Shown here piece by piece: positions 7,535-15,440 of a DNA stretch of 64,000 nt. Position 1 is the first letter of the stretch. Each line of letters opens with the position of its first letter. Source of the DNA: Oleispira antarctica RB-8. Lineage in GTDB: Bacteria > Pseudomonadota > Gammaproteobacteria > Pseudomonadales > Oceanobacteraceae. The notes under the pieces are model-generated. The model saw only the letters and a program-made list of their open reading frames with translations, ran no database searches and had not been told where the DNA came from. The position numbers and the translations under genes are program-made. The DNA is taken from assembly GCA_000967895.1 (NCBI GenBank), contig FO203512.1, positions 3,843,531 to 3,907,530 of the forward strand, in the 5' to 3' direction.

Positions 7535-7900
7535 TTATAAAATAAATGGTAATGAAAAAAGGATCGAAAGAAAAAGTATAGGGAAGATTAGATACAATCC
7601 AATATAGGATATTAACTTATGATTATTCTTAAATATTATGAGTTTCTTATAAAGATGATCAATCAATGGGAATTCAAAGAAGACAAGCATCAACATATAC
7701 AAAGCAATGCAAAATTCGAGTTTAATAATGTACCAATAGCCACTAGGATCATCACTGAGTAAAATTTCAAAATATCCTTGTGAATAGCCTGAGCCAAAAG
7801 CGATACCAGTAAACAACCCCACTAGAGGCATTGTGAAAAAAGCAAGCGCTACCGCTAACACTATCTTCTCAATCTTTGGTTTTAGTTGTATAAATTTCAA
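7535..7900 (-). CDS. Hypothetical three-helix membrane protein
   Basis: 121 residues with three hydrophobic segments: about residues 12-32, 60-78 and 96-120. A polar loop containing SDDPSGYWY lies between the first two. No family recognised. It lies alone on the - strand in a stretch of small, poorly conserved genes and gene debris. Confidence 0.5.
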   Translation of the reverse strand: MKFIQLKPKIEKIVLAVALAFFTMPLVGLFTGIAFGSGYSQGYFEILLSDDPSGYWYIIKLEFCIALYMLMLVFFEFPLIDHLYKKLIIFKNNHKLISYIGLYLIFPILFLSILFSLPFIL

Positions 7901-8052
7901 TATCTATCACTCATAAGTTTCTAGGCTACTCGCCATCCCTCTTAATTATTTTTAGAGTAGATAGCTACACTTTATTCCATATTTATAAATTCAGATACAG
8001 GCTATGCAATGCCGGCCGCTAAAAAATCCTATTCCATTTTTGCTTACGCTGC

Positions 8053-8189
8053 TCACTTAATTTCTTGGCCAGCATAATCAAGCATCAGAAAAGGGCTCAC
8101 TACCTGACCCAATGGCCACCCTCACTACGCAGAATACGCTGTACTTTTTTCAAAGATGTATCGGTATTGTGTTCTTGAATTATTTGCAT
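8053..8189 (-). pseudogene. Decayed pirin gene fragment
   Basis: The 7901-8223 interval has no intact gene. From an ATG at 8189 on the - strand the sequence reads MQIIQEHNTDTSLKKVQRIL, then RSEGGHWV and a stop. In another frame it continues VSPFLMLDYAGQEIK and stops at 8053. GEGGHWVGDGF followed by LSPFLLLDYAGP is the usual start of pirin proteins. The gene has therefore lost the segment between these motifs, the frame and the whole C-terminal cupin half. Confidence 0.65.
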
Positions 8190-8223
8190 CACAGAGAGCC
8201 TCTATTAAACCAACGGATTGTCG

Positions 8224-8580
8224 CTATTCATCCATCTTGAGAATTTCGAAACCACCATATATCAAGCGCTTACCATCAAAAGGCATGGGGTTATTCTCTG
8301 GGTGCATTCTAGGGTCTTCCATTATCGCAGCCCAGCCTGCATCACGAACTTCCTTTGAAGGCCAAACAACATTAGAAAAAACAACGGTTTCAGTATCAGT
8401 ACATTTAACCGCCATAGGAAAAGACGTGATTTCTCCCTGTGGAATATCATCACCCCACGCTTCCATGATCGATAACGCTCCATGATCTTTAAATACCACA
8501 GCAGAAAGCTTGGCATGCTCAATATATTTTTGTTTATTTTCAGTCGGTACGGCCGCGACAAAGCCATCAATGTAAGACAT
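8224..8580 (-). CDS. DUF1428 family protein
   Basis: 118 residues. MSYIDGFVAAVPTENKQKYI, the central HGALSIMEAWGDDIPQGE and WPSKEVRDAGWAAIMEDPRM with a terminal RLIYGGFEIL are the hallmarks of DUF1428, a dimeric ferredoxin-like alpha+beta-barrel family of unknown role. Full length, with AGGAG just upstream of the start. Probably cytoplasmic. Confidence 0.9.
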   Translation of the reverse strand: MSYIDGFVAAVPTENKQKYIEHAKLSAVVFKDHGALSIMEAWGDDIPQGEITSFPMAVKCTDTETVVFSNVVWPSKEVRDAGWAAIMEDPRMHPENNPMPFDGKRLIYGGFEILKMDE

Positions 8581-8775
8581 AAAATTCTCCTAGGTTGTTT
8601 TTAACGAATCTGTTTTTAACTAATTTATTACAAAGTAATAAAACGGTGAAGCTTCAATATTGTTGCACTATTAATACCCTTTCAGGGCTTATTAAGAGTA
8701 GACCATTTTAAATTATCCAAAAAATTCACTTTTTTGGTTAAAACCATCTAAAACCGAGAAATTAGAATGAATGTT

Positions 8776-9183
8776 CTAGTTGTTTTCTACATGGTTTTTA
8801 AAGTTAGTTAAAATACCCAACCATCCTTGTCTTTGTTGTTCTGCAGAGTTTTCATCTTCCGCTTCAAATGTTTGTATTACTTTAGTCCCGCTTGCTGTTT
8901 CAACAAATTCGATACTGACCTTGCGGTCATCTCCTAGCTGGTAGTGTATCGATTGAAGAGGCTCCACTTTGGTGAACTCCCCATCAAAATCAAACCCGAT
9001 TGATCCATCTTTGGATTCCATTCGATAATTGAATGAACCACCCTCTTTCAAATCGATATCAGCTGATGGGCAGCACCATTCATTATTGGCAAAATTCCAC
9101 TGAGTGATATTTACTGGGGTTACCCATGATTGCCACGTATTAGCAAGTGTCGCTTCTACTTCGATCTCAATAGATACCTTCAT
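8776..9183 (-). CDS. SRPBCC/AHSA1-type lipid-binding-fold protein
   Basis: 135 residues in one START/AHSA1 domain. It begins with the beta strand KVSIEIEVEATLANTWQSWV, has the helix-turn segment TQWNFANNEWCCPSADIDLK, then GGSFNYRME and a C-terminal helix ending WLGILTNFKNHVE. The family binds hydrophobic ligands or acts as small chaperone cofactors; no specific substrate is inferable. GAGAGG precedes the start. Confidence 0.85.
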   Translation of the reverse strand: MKVSIEIEVEATLANTWQSWVTPVNITQWNFANNEWCCPSADIDLKEGGSFNYRMESKDGSIGFDFDGEFTKVEPLQSIHYQLGDDRKVSIEFVETASGTKVIQTFEAEDENSAEQQRQGWLGILTNFKNHVENN

Positions 9184-9333
9184 CTTTTACGCCCCTCTCC
9201 TGTAATCTTGCTCTGTCGTTTTAGTTATTAAAATTACATTATATTCGGTACTGGCCTTTGTCAATTTGCTATCAGCTAAGGTATTCTGTTATTCATATTT
9301 TATAGATGTCTCTGAGTTTCAAATAGGTCCCCA

Positions 9334-10710
9334 ATGGCGAAGAAAAAAACAGCTTATGTCTGCACCGAATGCGGTGCAGATCATACCAAATGGCAGGGCC
9401 AATGCGCCGAGTGTAACGAGTGGAATACGTTAACTGAATTTGTGGTAGCAAGCAGCAAGCAGGCTGCGACACGCGATGTGAAATTTGAAGGTTATGCGGG
9501 TAGTGGTGAAGAAGCGGGCAAGATAAGCAAACTTTCGGACATCAACCTGGATGAAGTGCCACGTTTTTCTACGGGCATGCAAGAATTCGATCGTGTGTTA
9601 GGCGGTGGTTTGGTACCGGGTTCGGCGATCTTGATTGGTGGTCATCCGGGTGCGGGCAAATCGACCCTGCTATTACAAGTAATGTGTTATCTCGCGCAAA
9701 CCATGCCGACCTTATACATTACTGGTGAAGAAAGTTTACAGCAGGTTGCCCGTCGTGCGCAGCGTTTAAAACTGCCGATGAATAACTTGCAGATGTTGTC
9801 TGAAACGAATGTTGAAGCGATCACCCGTGTTGCGCAAAAAGAGCAACCCCGAGTCATTGTGATCGATTCGATTCAAGTAATGAATATGGACAGCGTCGAA
9901 TCCTCTCCTGGCAGTGTAACGCAAGTTCGTGAATGTTCCGCTTACCTGACGCGTTTTGCTAAGCAAACCAATACCGTGCTTTTTCTTGTAGGCCACGTTA
10001 CCAAAGACGGTAATCTTGCGGGACCGAAAGTTTTGGAACACATCATTGATGCATCTTTGATGATCGAGGGTGAAAGCGACAGTCGCTATCGTACTCTGCG
10101 TGGCATTAAAAACCGTTTTGGCGCAGTGAACGAGCTGGGCGTTTTTGCCATGTTGGATGTCGGCTTAAAAGAAGTTAAAAATCCGAGTTCTATCTTTTTA
10201 TCGCGCTCGGAAGAACCTGCTGCTGGCAGTTTGGTGATGGTGGTTTGGGAAGGTACGCGACCTTTGTTGGTAGAAGTTCAAGCCTTAGTCGATGAATCGA
10301 GTATGAACAATCCACGCCGCGTTGCCGTCGGTTGGGATTTTAACCGCTTGCATATGTTACTCGCCGTTATGCATCGTCACGGCGGTGTACATTTAGGCGA
10401 CCAAGATGTGTTTATCAACATCGTGGGTGGGGTAAAAATTAATGAAACCGGGGCTGACCTTGCGTTATTAATTGCCACATTATCGAGTTTTCGTAATCAA
10501 CCGTTACCCAGAGATTTAATTGTTTTTGGCGAAGTCGGTTTATCCGGTGAAATTCGTCCTGTGACGTCGGGCCAAGAACGTTTAAGAGAAGCGGCGAAGC
10601 ATGGTTTTACGCGCGCGATTGTACCGAAAGCTAATATTCCTAAAGGTGGAATTCCTGGCATGCAGGTGATTGGTGTTGAGAAAATTAGTCAGGCACTCGA
10701 AGCAATTTAA
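9334..10710 (+). CDS. radA: DNA repair protein RadA (Sms)
   Basis: 458 residues, normal length. A C4 zinc finger (Cys10, Cys13, Cys24, Cys27 in YVCTECGADHTKWQGQCAEC) precedes a RecA-like ATPase with Walker A GHPGAGKST at 103-111. The RadA-specific KNRFGAVNE motif follows, then a C-terminal Lon-protease-like domain (FINIVGGVKINETGADLA). RadA is a DnaB-type helicase that drives branch migration of recombination intermediates. The dehalogenase gene follows after 41 bases and may be co-transcribed. Confidence 0.97.
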   Translation: MAKKKTAYVCTECGADHTKWQGQCAECNEWNTLTEFVVASSKQAATRDVKFEGYAGSGEEAGKISKLSDINLDEVPRFSTGMQEFDRVLGGGLVPGSAILIGGHPGAGKSTLLLQVMCYLAQTMPTLYITGEESLQQVARRAQRLKLPMNNLQMLSETNVEAITRVAQKEQPRVIVIDSIQVMNMDSVESSPGSVTQVRECSAYLTRFAKQTNTVLFLVGHVTKDGNLAGPKVLEHIIDASLMIEGESDSRYRTLRGIKNRFGAVNELGVFAMLDVGLKEVKNPSSIFLSRSEEPAAGSLVMVVWEGTRPLLVEVQALVDESSMNNPRRVAVGWDFNRLHMLLAVMHRHGGVHLGDQDVFINIVGGVKINETGADLALLIATLSSFRNQPLPRDLIVFGEVGLSGEIRPVTSGQERLREAAKHGFTRAIVPKANIPKGGIPGMQVIGVEKISQALEAI

Positions 10711-10751
10711 AGATAGAAGTAATTTAATACATAATAAAAATAGGAATCACT

Positions 10752-11657
10752 ATGAACTTCGTTACTACACCGGAAAGCCGCTTTAAACATTTGCCTAATT
10801 ATCAGTTTAAGGCGAATTACCTTGAAGTTGATGGCATGAAAATGCATTACGTAGACGAGGGTTACGATGAAAATAATGATCAGCAAAAAACCGTATTAAT
10901 GTTGCACGGTGAACCAAGCTGGTCTTATTTGTATCGTCATATGATTCCCGTTTGTTTGGCCGCAGGACACCGCGTGATTGCGCCAGATTTAATTGGTTTT
11001 GGTAAATCCGATAAGCCTACCGAGATGAAAGATTATTCTTTTGCGAAACACATGGATTGGATGAAGGCGTTTATTGAGCAGCTTGATTTAAACAATATGA
11101 TTTTAGTTTGCCAAGATTGGGGTTCACTAATTGGTTTACGTTTGGCCGCAGAAAATGAACAACGCTTTGATGCGATTGCCGTTGGTAATGGCATGCTACC
11201 CACAGGTGATGAAGGTAAGCTACCAAAGGTCTTTAAAATATGGCTTGCGTTTGCAACTCACAGTCCGTGGTTTCCAATTGCACGTATTGTTGATGGTGGA
11301 TGTTTTAAAAAGCTCAGTAAAGATGAAAAACGTGCTTATGATGCTCCATTTCCTAATGCCAAATACAAAGCTGGCTCCCGAGCATTTCCACGTTTAGTGC
11401 CTGTTGATCCGAATAATCCAGCCAGTGAAGCTAATCGCGCGGCATGGAAAATATTAGAACAGTGGCATAAACCGTTTCTTACGTGTTTCAGTAATGGTGA
11501 TCCGATTACTCGTGGTGGTGATAAGTTTATGCAGGGTAAAATTCCAGGCGCAAAAGGCCAACCGCATGTCACACTTACAGGAGGTCATTTTCTGCAAGAA
11601 GATTCAGGGGCTGAGTTTGCGCTTGAAGTGAATAAATTGATTAGTCGCCTTAATTAA
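10752..11657 (+). CDS. Haloalkane dehalogenase, HLD-I type
   Basis: 301 residues, alpha/beta-hydrolase fold. The nucleophile is Asp122 in VCQDWGS instead of the Ser found in esterases. HGEPSWSYLYR (His52-Arg62) supplies the oxyanion turn, and Trp123 beside the nucleophile is a halide-binding position. The catalytic His is in TLTGGHFLQED near the C-terminus. These features match DhlA/DhmA-like haloalkane dehalogenases, which release halide and a primary alcohol from haloalkanes in the cytoplasm. RBS AGGAA at 10742. It fits the hydrocarbon-oxidising gene set but is not next to the other oxygenases. Confidence 0.88.
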   Translation: MNFVTTPESRFKHLPNYQFKANYLEVDGMKMHYVDEGYDENNDQQKTVLMLHGEPSWSYLYRHMIPVCLAAGHRVIAPDLIGFGKSDKPTEMKDYSFAKHMDWMKAFIEQLDLNNMILVCQDWGSLIGLRLAAENEQRFDAIAVGNGMLPTGDEGKLPKVFKIWLAFATHSPWFPIARIVDGGCFKKLSKDEKRAYDAPFPNAKYKAGSRAFPRLVPVDPNNPASEANRAAWKILEQWHKPFLTCFSNGDPITRGGDKFMQGKIPGAKGQPHVTLTGGHFLQEDSGAEFALEVNKLISRLN

Positions 11658-11767
11658 AATTGGCACAATGAAACAGACAGAATAAAACAGGCACGATTGT
11701 TGCGAACCATCATCATTATTAACGGTTCTACCACTGTTAGCTTATTCCAACGAAGGAGATAAAAGCT

Positions 11768-12127
11768 ATGAATTACAGTAAAGCAATGATTGATTTAATT
11801 TCAGAGGCTCGACGCCGCGCGACCAGCGAAGATAAGCCGAGTATTAAGTTGGCCAATCCAGATGTACTCACAGAGCTTAATAGGATTTACCATGGCTCTA
11901 GTGATACGGTGCTGAAAGCTATTATTAAAGAGACTTTCTATCTTGCAGGTGACCGCTGGCCTGACAAGTTATTAGAAGAAGTCGAAGAAGATGAACAAGC
12001 GAAAGGCCCTAGATATATTACTAAAGTTTATCGAGGACAAACTCAATTAATTGAAGTGGCCCCAGAAGGCAGCATGACAAACAAACCTAAAACAGCACGT
12101 ATATACCGTGGACAAGCGATTGCTTAG
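11768..12127 (+). CDS. Hypothetical protein with two YRGQ motifs (DUF4278-like C-terminus)
   Basis: 119 residues with a good GAAGGAG ribosome site. The N-terminal 75 residues look helical. The C-terminal part contains two similar short segments, KVYRGQ and RIYRGQ, about 30 residues apart. A YRG turn in a beta hairpin is typical of DUF4278 proteins, though the match is short. No signal peptide. Function unknown. Confidence 0.6.
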   Translation: MNYSKAMIDLISEARRRATSEDKPSIKLANPDVLTELNRIYHGSSDTVLKAIIKETFYLAGDRWPDKLLEEVEEDEQAKGPRYITKVYRGQTQLIEVAPEGSMTNKPKTARIYRGQAIA

Positions 12128-12206
12128 CGTATGAGCCAGATGAGATAGCCAGTTGATATATGAATGAGATATTTGCTAAAATTTTCACTCAAAAAAAGAT
12201 AACAAT

Positions 12207-12225
12207 CCGCTCTATTCAAGAGCGG
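12207..12225. terminator. Intergenic hairpin, likely terminator
   Basis: Seven-base arms CCGCTCT and AGAGCGG with loop ATTCA lie between the convergent genes 11768-12127 and 12265-12669. Read on the - strand the hairpin is followed shortly by ATCTTTTTTT, so it probably serves the PilZ gene. Confidence 0.6.
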
Positions 12226-12264
12226 AGTGTATTGATAGTGTTGTTTATTGGTGCACAAAACCAC

Positions 12265-12669
12265 TTACGATGATTGTTTAATCAGCTCGGCAAGCTCTCT
12301 TTCTACTTCAATATTGTCCGCAAGATTTAATTCTAATAATCGACGAAGATTAGTAAGACTATCAATCGACATCATTTCAGAGCGGAACCCTGCTCTATGG
12401 CCTTCAATATGCACCAATGTACAGGGCATTTCGATCATGACATCTTCCGCTAAAATAAGCTGCACCTCGAAAGGTGTGCCTATGACTAACGGAAAGCCTT
12501 CTGGCACGGCCAATAACATACCGAGCATTGAGATATCGATACACTGAGCTTCCCAGCTACAGGCTTCTGCACCATCAACGTCTTCACTGACCACTTGGAC
12601 CGCTTCGACAAAACTGATACGTCGAAATCGTCGGTTTTCATGGGTATTTTCTAAGTTTTGGTCGGACAT
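12265..12669 (-). CDS. PilZ-domain protein (probable c-di-GMP receptor)
   Basis: 134 residues from the ATG at 12669, which has GGGAG eight bases upstream; an in-frame start at 12732 lacks this. The c-di-GMP-binding RxxxR motif is RRFRR and the second motif D/NxSxxG is DISMLGM, followed by the PilZ beta-barrel (VIGTPFEVQLIL, then PCTLVHIEGHRAGFRS). It is a single-domain adapter. A GGDEF-EAL protein is encoded about 5 kb away, though no direct link is shown. Confidence 0.85.
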   Translation of the reverse strand: MSDQNLENTHENRRFRRISFVEAVQVVSEDVDGAEACSWEAQCIDISMLGMLLAVPEGFPLVIGTPFEVQLILAEDVMIEMPCTLVHIEGHRAGFRSEMMSIDSLTNLRRLLELNLADNIEVERELAELIKQSS

Positions 12670-12750
12670 TCGTCCACTCCCGTTAATGATAGCTGTATTA
12701 AGTTTAGCTAAAGATTCTGGAAGTGTGGTCAAAACATCGATGAATGGCTG

Positions 12751-14259
12751 TTAAATACTGATAGCAGCCTGAGTTCCTAGCACCACATCCTGCCTAACAA
12801 CCTCGTAGTCGGCTAAATTAAGTGTTTTAGTTTGACGAATGTAGTTAAAAGTAAAGTCTGGCCAGAGGGTAAAATTCTTACCCGAATCCGATAAATACCA
12901 ACTGTTGCAGCCTGAAGTCCAGGCGGTTCCTACCATTTTGTCTTGCATGGTTTGGCAGAACTGAGTCTGTACCGATTCTTTTACATCAATGTACTTAATG
13001 TCTTGCTGCTGAATTTTTTGGATTGCGTCCATGATGTAGTTATATTGCGCTTCTATCATAACCACCAGCGACGTATGACCAATTCCAGTATTTGGCCCTG
13101 CTAGAATGAAAGCATTCGGGAAGCCTGCAACGGTGGTGCCGTAATACGATTCAAAGCCGTTGTCTTTCCAAACGGCATTTAAGTCTTGGCCGCTGATTCC
13201 TCTAATATCAATTCCCATTAAGGGTTCATCAACTTTAAAGCCCGTTCCCCAGATGATGACATCAACATCATGAGCTTTTCCGTTTTTATCGATAATCCCT
13301 GTTTCGGTTATGCGCTCTATGCCCGTATCAATCACATCGACATTATCACGCGCTAAGGCAGGATAATATTCGTTCGATAATAAGGCGCGCTTACAGCCAA
13401 AACGAAAGTCGGGGGTTAGCTTTGCACGCAATACTTCATCTTTAACATGATAATGCAGGTGCTTAGTCGCAGCCCATTCAGCAAAAGAACGTATCCAAGA
13501 TTTTTCTTTCAAAAAACCTCGCAACGAAAATTCATTCATCCAATACAATTGGGCACGATGAGCTAAACGCCAGCCGGGTAAATATTTATACATCGCTTTT
13601 TCGATACCAAATATTTTACGATCGGGCTTCGGTAATACCCAAGGTGCACTGCGTTGAAACAGTTCAACACTGGCGGCATCTTCTGCAATACGTGGAACAA
13701 ATTGAATCGCACTGGCTCCCGTGCCAATGACGGCGATTTTTTTACCTTTAAGGTCTGCATTATGATTCCACTTTGCACTGTGGAATATAGGTCCTTTAAA
13801 GGTTTCTTTACCTGTAATTTCAGGAATAGAAGGATTGCTAAGCGGGCCAACGGCGGTAATAACAAAGCGCGCTCTTGGTTTAGTACCATCAGACAATTTT
13901 ACTAGCCAAGTGCCGCTTTTTTCGTCAAAGTCAGCGCCTTCTAAACGGGTATTAAATTGAATTTTTTTGCGGATATTATGCTTATCGGTAATACCAATGA
14001 TGTAATCGCGAATTTCATTCCAAGTAGAGTATTTTTTCGACCAGTCACTCTTAGGTTCAAACGACAATGAATATAAGTGCGATTGTACATCGCACTCACA
14101 ACCCGGATATGTATTGTCGCGCCACGTACCACCAACTTCATCACTGCGCTCAATCAATTTGAATGAGTGAATACCCGCTTGCTGTAATTTAATCGCCATT
14201 CCGATACCGGCAAAGCCTGTACCAATAATAACTACTTCATAATCTACTTGTAAGCTCAT
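12751..14259 (-). CDS. Flavin-containing (Baeyer-Villiger-type) monooxygenase
   Basis: 502 residues. It has a first Rossmann motif GTGFAGIG (FAD) near the N-terminus and EVGGTWRDNTYPGCECDV. The Baeyer-Villiger fingerprint FxGxxxHxxxW is FKGPIFHSAKW, and the second Rossmann GTGASAIQF binds NADPH. It therefore resembles 4-hydroxyacetophenone/cyclohexanone monooxygenase-type BVMOs, which convert ketones to esters with NADPH and O2; the AlmA group of long-chain alkane oxidisers is a related alternative. It lies 103 bases from a ferritin-like hydrolase gene on the same strand. Substrate not inferable. Confidence 0.85.
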   Translation of the reverse strand: MSLQVDYEVVIIGTGFAGIGMAIKLQQAGIHSFKLIERSDEVGGTWRDNTYPGCECDVQSHLYSLSFEPKSDWSKKYSTWNEIRDYIIGITDKHNIRKKIQFNTRLEGADFDEKSGTWLVKLSDGTKPRARFVITAVGPLSNPSIPEITGKETFKGPIFHSAKWNHNADLKGKKIAVIGTGASAIQFVPRIAEDAASVELFQRSAPWVLPKPDRKIFGIEKAMYKYLPGWRLAHRAQLYWMNEFSLRGFLKEKSWIRSFAEWAATKHLHYHVKDEVLRAKLTPDFRFGCKRALLSNEYYPALARDNVDVIDTGIERITETGIIDKNGKAHDVDVIIWGTGFKVDEPLMGIDIRGISGQDLNAVWKDNGFESYYGTTVAGFPNAFILAGPNTGIGHTSLVVMIEAQYNYIMDAIQKIQQQDIKYIDVKESVQTQFCQTMQDKMVGTAWTSGCNSWYLSDSGKNFTLWPDFTFNYIRQTKTLNLADYEVVRQDVVLGTQAAISI

Positions 14260-14362
14260 ATCGTTTACCTAAAACTCAAAAATTCTTATTTTTTCTATCA
14301 TGCGTTACTATTTTTCTTAAGCTGTTTATTAGCGTTTGCTTTAAAAAACATGTGAAATTTAG

Positions 14363-15292
14363 TTATACCGGTAAGCCATCATTTAAACGCTTATTTTCTT
14401 CTTGCTGTGCTTCTGCTGCTTTTTTAGCTTTAGCATTGGCGCGCTGCAAACCTAGATCATGTTCTGGGTGATACATTTTTTCTTTCCACATATCGACCAA
14501 GTCTTGATTGGCATGATCCCAAGGATGAAAGCCTTCTTTAAAATAATCTTTGTAGTTGCTGCGAATGCCTGGAATCAACCCTACTTTTTTGTTGAACATG
14601 AAAGAATAGAAGCCTTTCACATCTTTCCAAGAAGGCATTTTTCGCGCCCAAAATAAGAGTGCAACCATATAGCAGGCAATGCGAATGCTAAATAATACCG
14701 AGACTAAGCGCAGAATTCGGCGCAGGTATTTTTGATCATTTTCGCACAGCATATAAACATCAAAGGCGACGGCTTTATGTTCTATTTCTTCTACCGCGTG
14801 CCAATATAATAATTCCTGAACGGTTTCATCCAACGGACCTAACGATTTTGGCGTGGTTAATACATGCTCTGCCATAATCGCCGTTAAGTGCTCCATTCCC
14901 ACCGTCATGGCTAAACGAAACTTAGGGGTCGCGTACTTACGCTTGGTGAATTTCTTAATGTCTTTTTCTAGATGCTTTTCTAAGCGTACGGCATCAATGC
15001 CCAATTCTGTTAGTGCGACGTTAGCTTGCTTATGCTGATGGCTATGATGACCCTCTTGGCCAATAAACCCTTTGATCTGTTGCTTTAACGTCTCATCTTT
15101 AACTTGATCACGATAGTTTCGAACAGATTCAATGAACTCTGCTTCACCAGGGGGAAAGGTAGACGATAAGGCCCCTGCAAAAACAGTGAGTAATGAGTTA
15201 CCACCGAAGAAGAATTTATCTTTCACCTCGTTAAAAGGAAAAGACATGTGACGTGGTTTTATTTCTAGCTTGCCGCCAAGTGAGTGTGTCAT
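14363..15292 (-). CDS. Ferritin-like predicted metal-dependent hydrolase (PF10118 type)
   Basis: 309 residues, mostly helical. Metal-ligand candidates are spread over the helices as FIGQEGHHSHQH, TVGMEHLTAIMAEHVL and WHAVEEIEHKAVAFDVY, the EGHxxH and EExEH patterns of the PF10118 family. A membrane-like helix (LVSVLFSIRIACYMVALLFW) follows and the C-terminal tail is charged. Biochemistry is unknown. The gene is upstream of the BVMO on the same strand, a pairing I recall as recurrent in hydrocarbon and steroid degraders, which suggests a linked substrate. Confidence 0.8.
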   Translation of the reverse strand: MTHSLGGKLEIKPRHMSFPFNEVKDKFFFGGNSLLTVFAGALSSTFPPGEAEFIESVRNYRDQVKDETLKQQIKGFIGQEGHHSHQHKQANVALTELGIDAVRLEKHLEKDIKKFTKRKYATPKFRLAMTVGMEHLTAIMAEHVLTTPKSLGPLDETVQELLYWHAVEEIEHKAVAFDVYMLCENDQKYLRRILRLVSVLFSIRIACYMVALLFWARKMPSWKDVKGFYSFMFNKKVGLIPGIRSNYKDYFKEGFHPWDHANQDLVDMWKEKMYHPEHDLGLQRANAKAKKAAEAQQEENKRLNDGLPV

Positions 15293-15440
15293 GTTTAGGT
15301 GCCTTTAAGACTTATTATTGTTTTATACAATAAGCCTATGATGGGCTAGTTTGGCATGCCTGCGTAGGTGCAAACATGCCAATATATTGCTAATTAGGGG
15401 GTTCGAACGTGCCTAAAATAGCAAATAGGTCTGACTGAGG

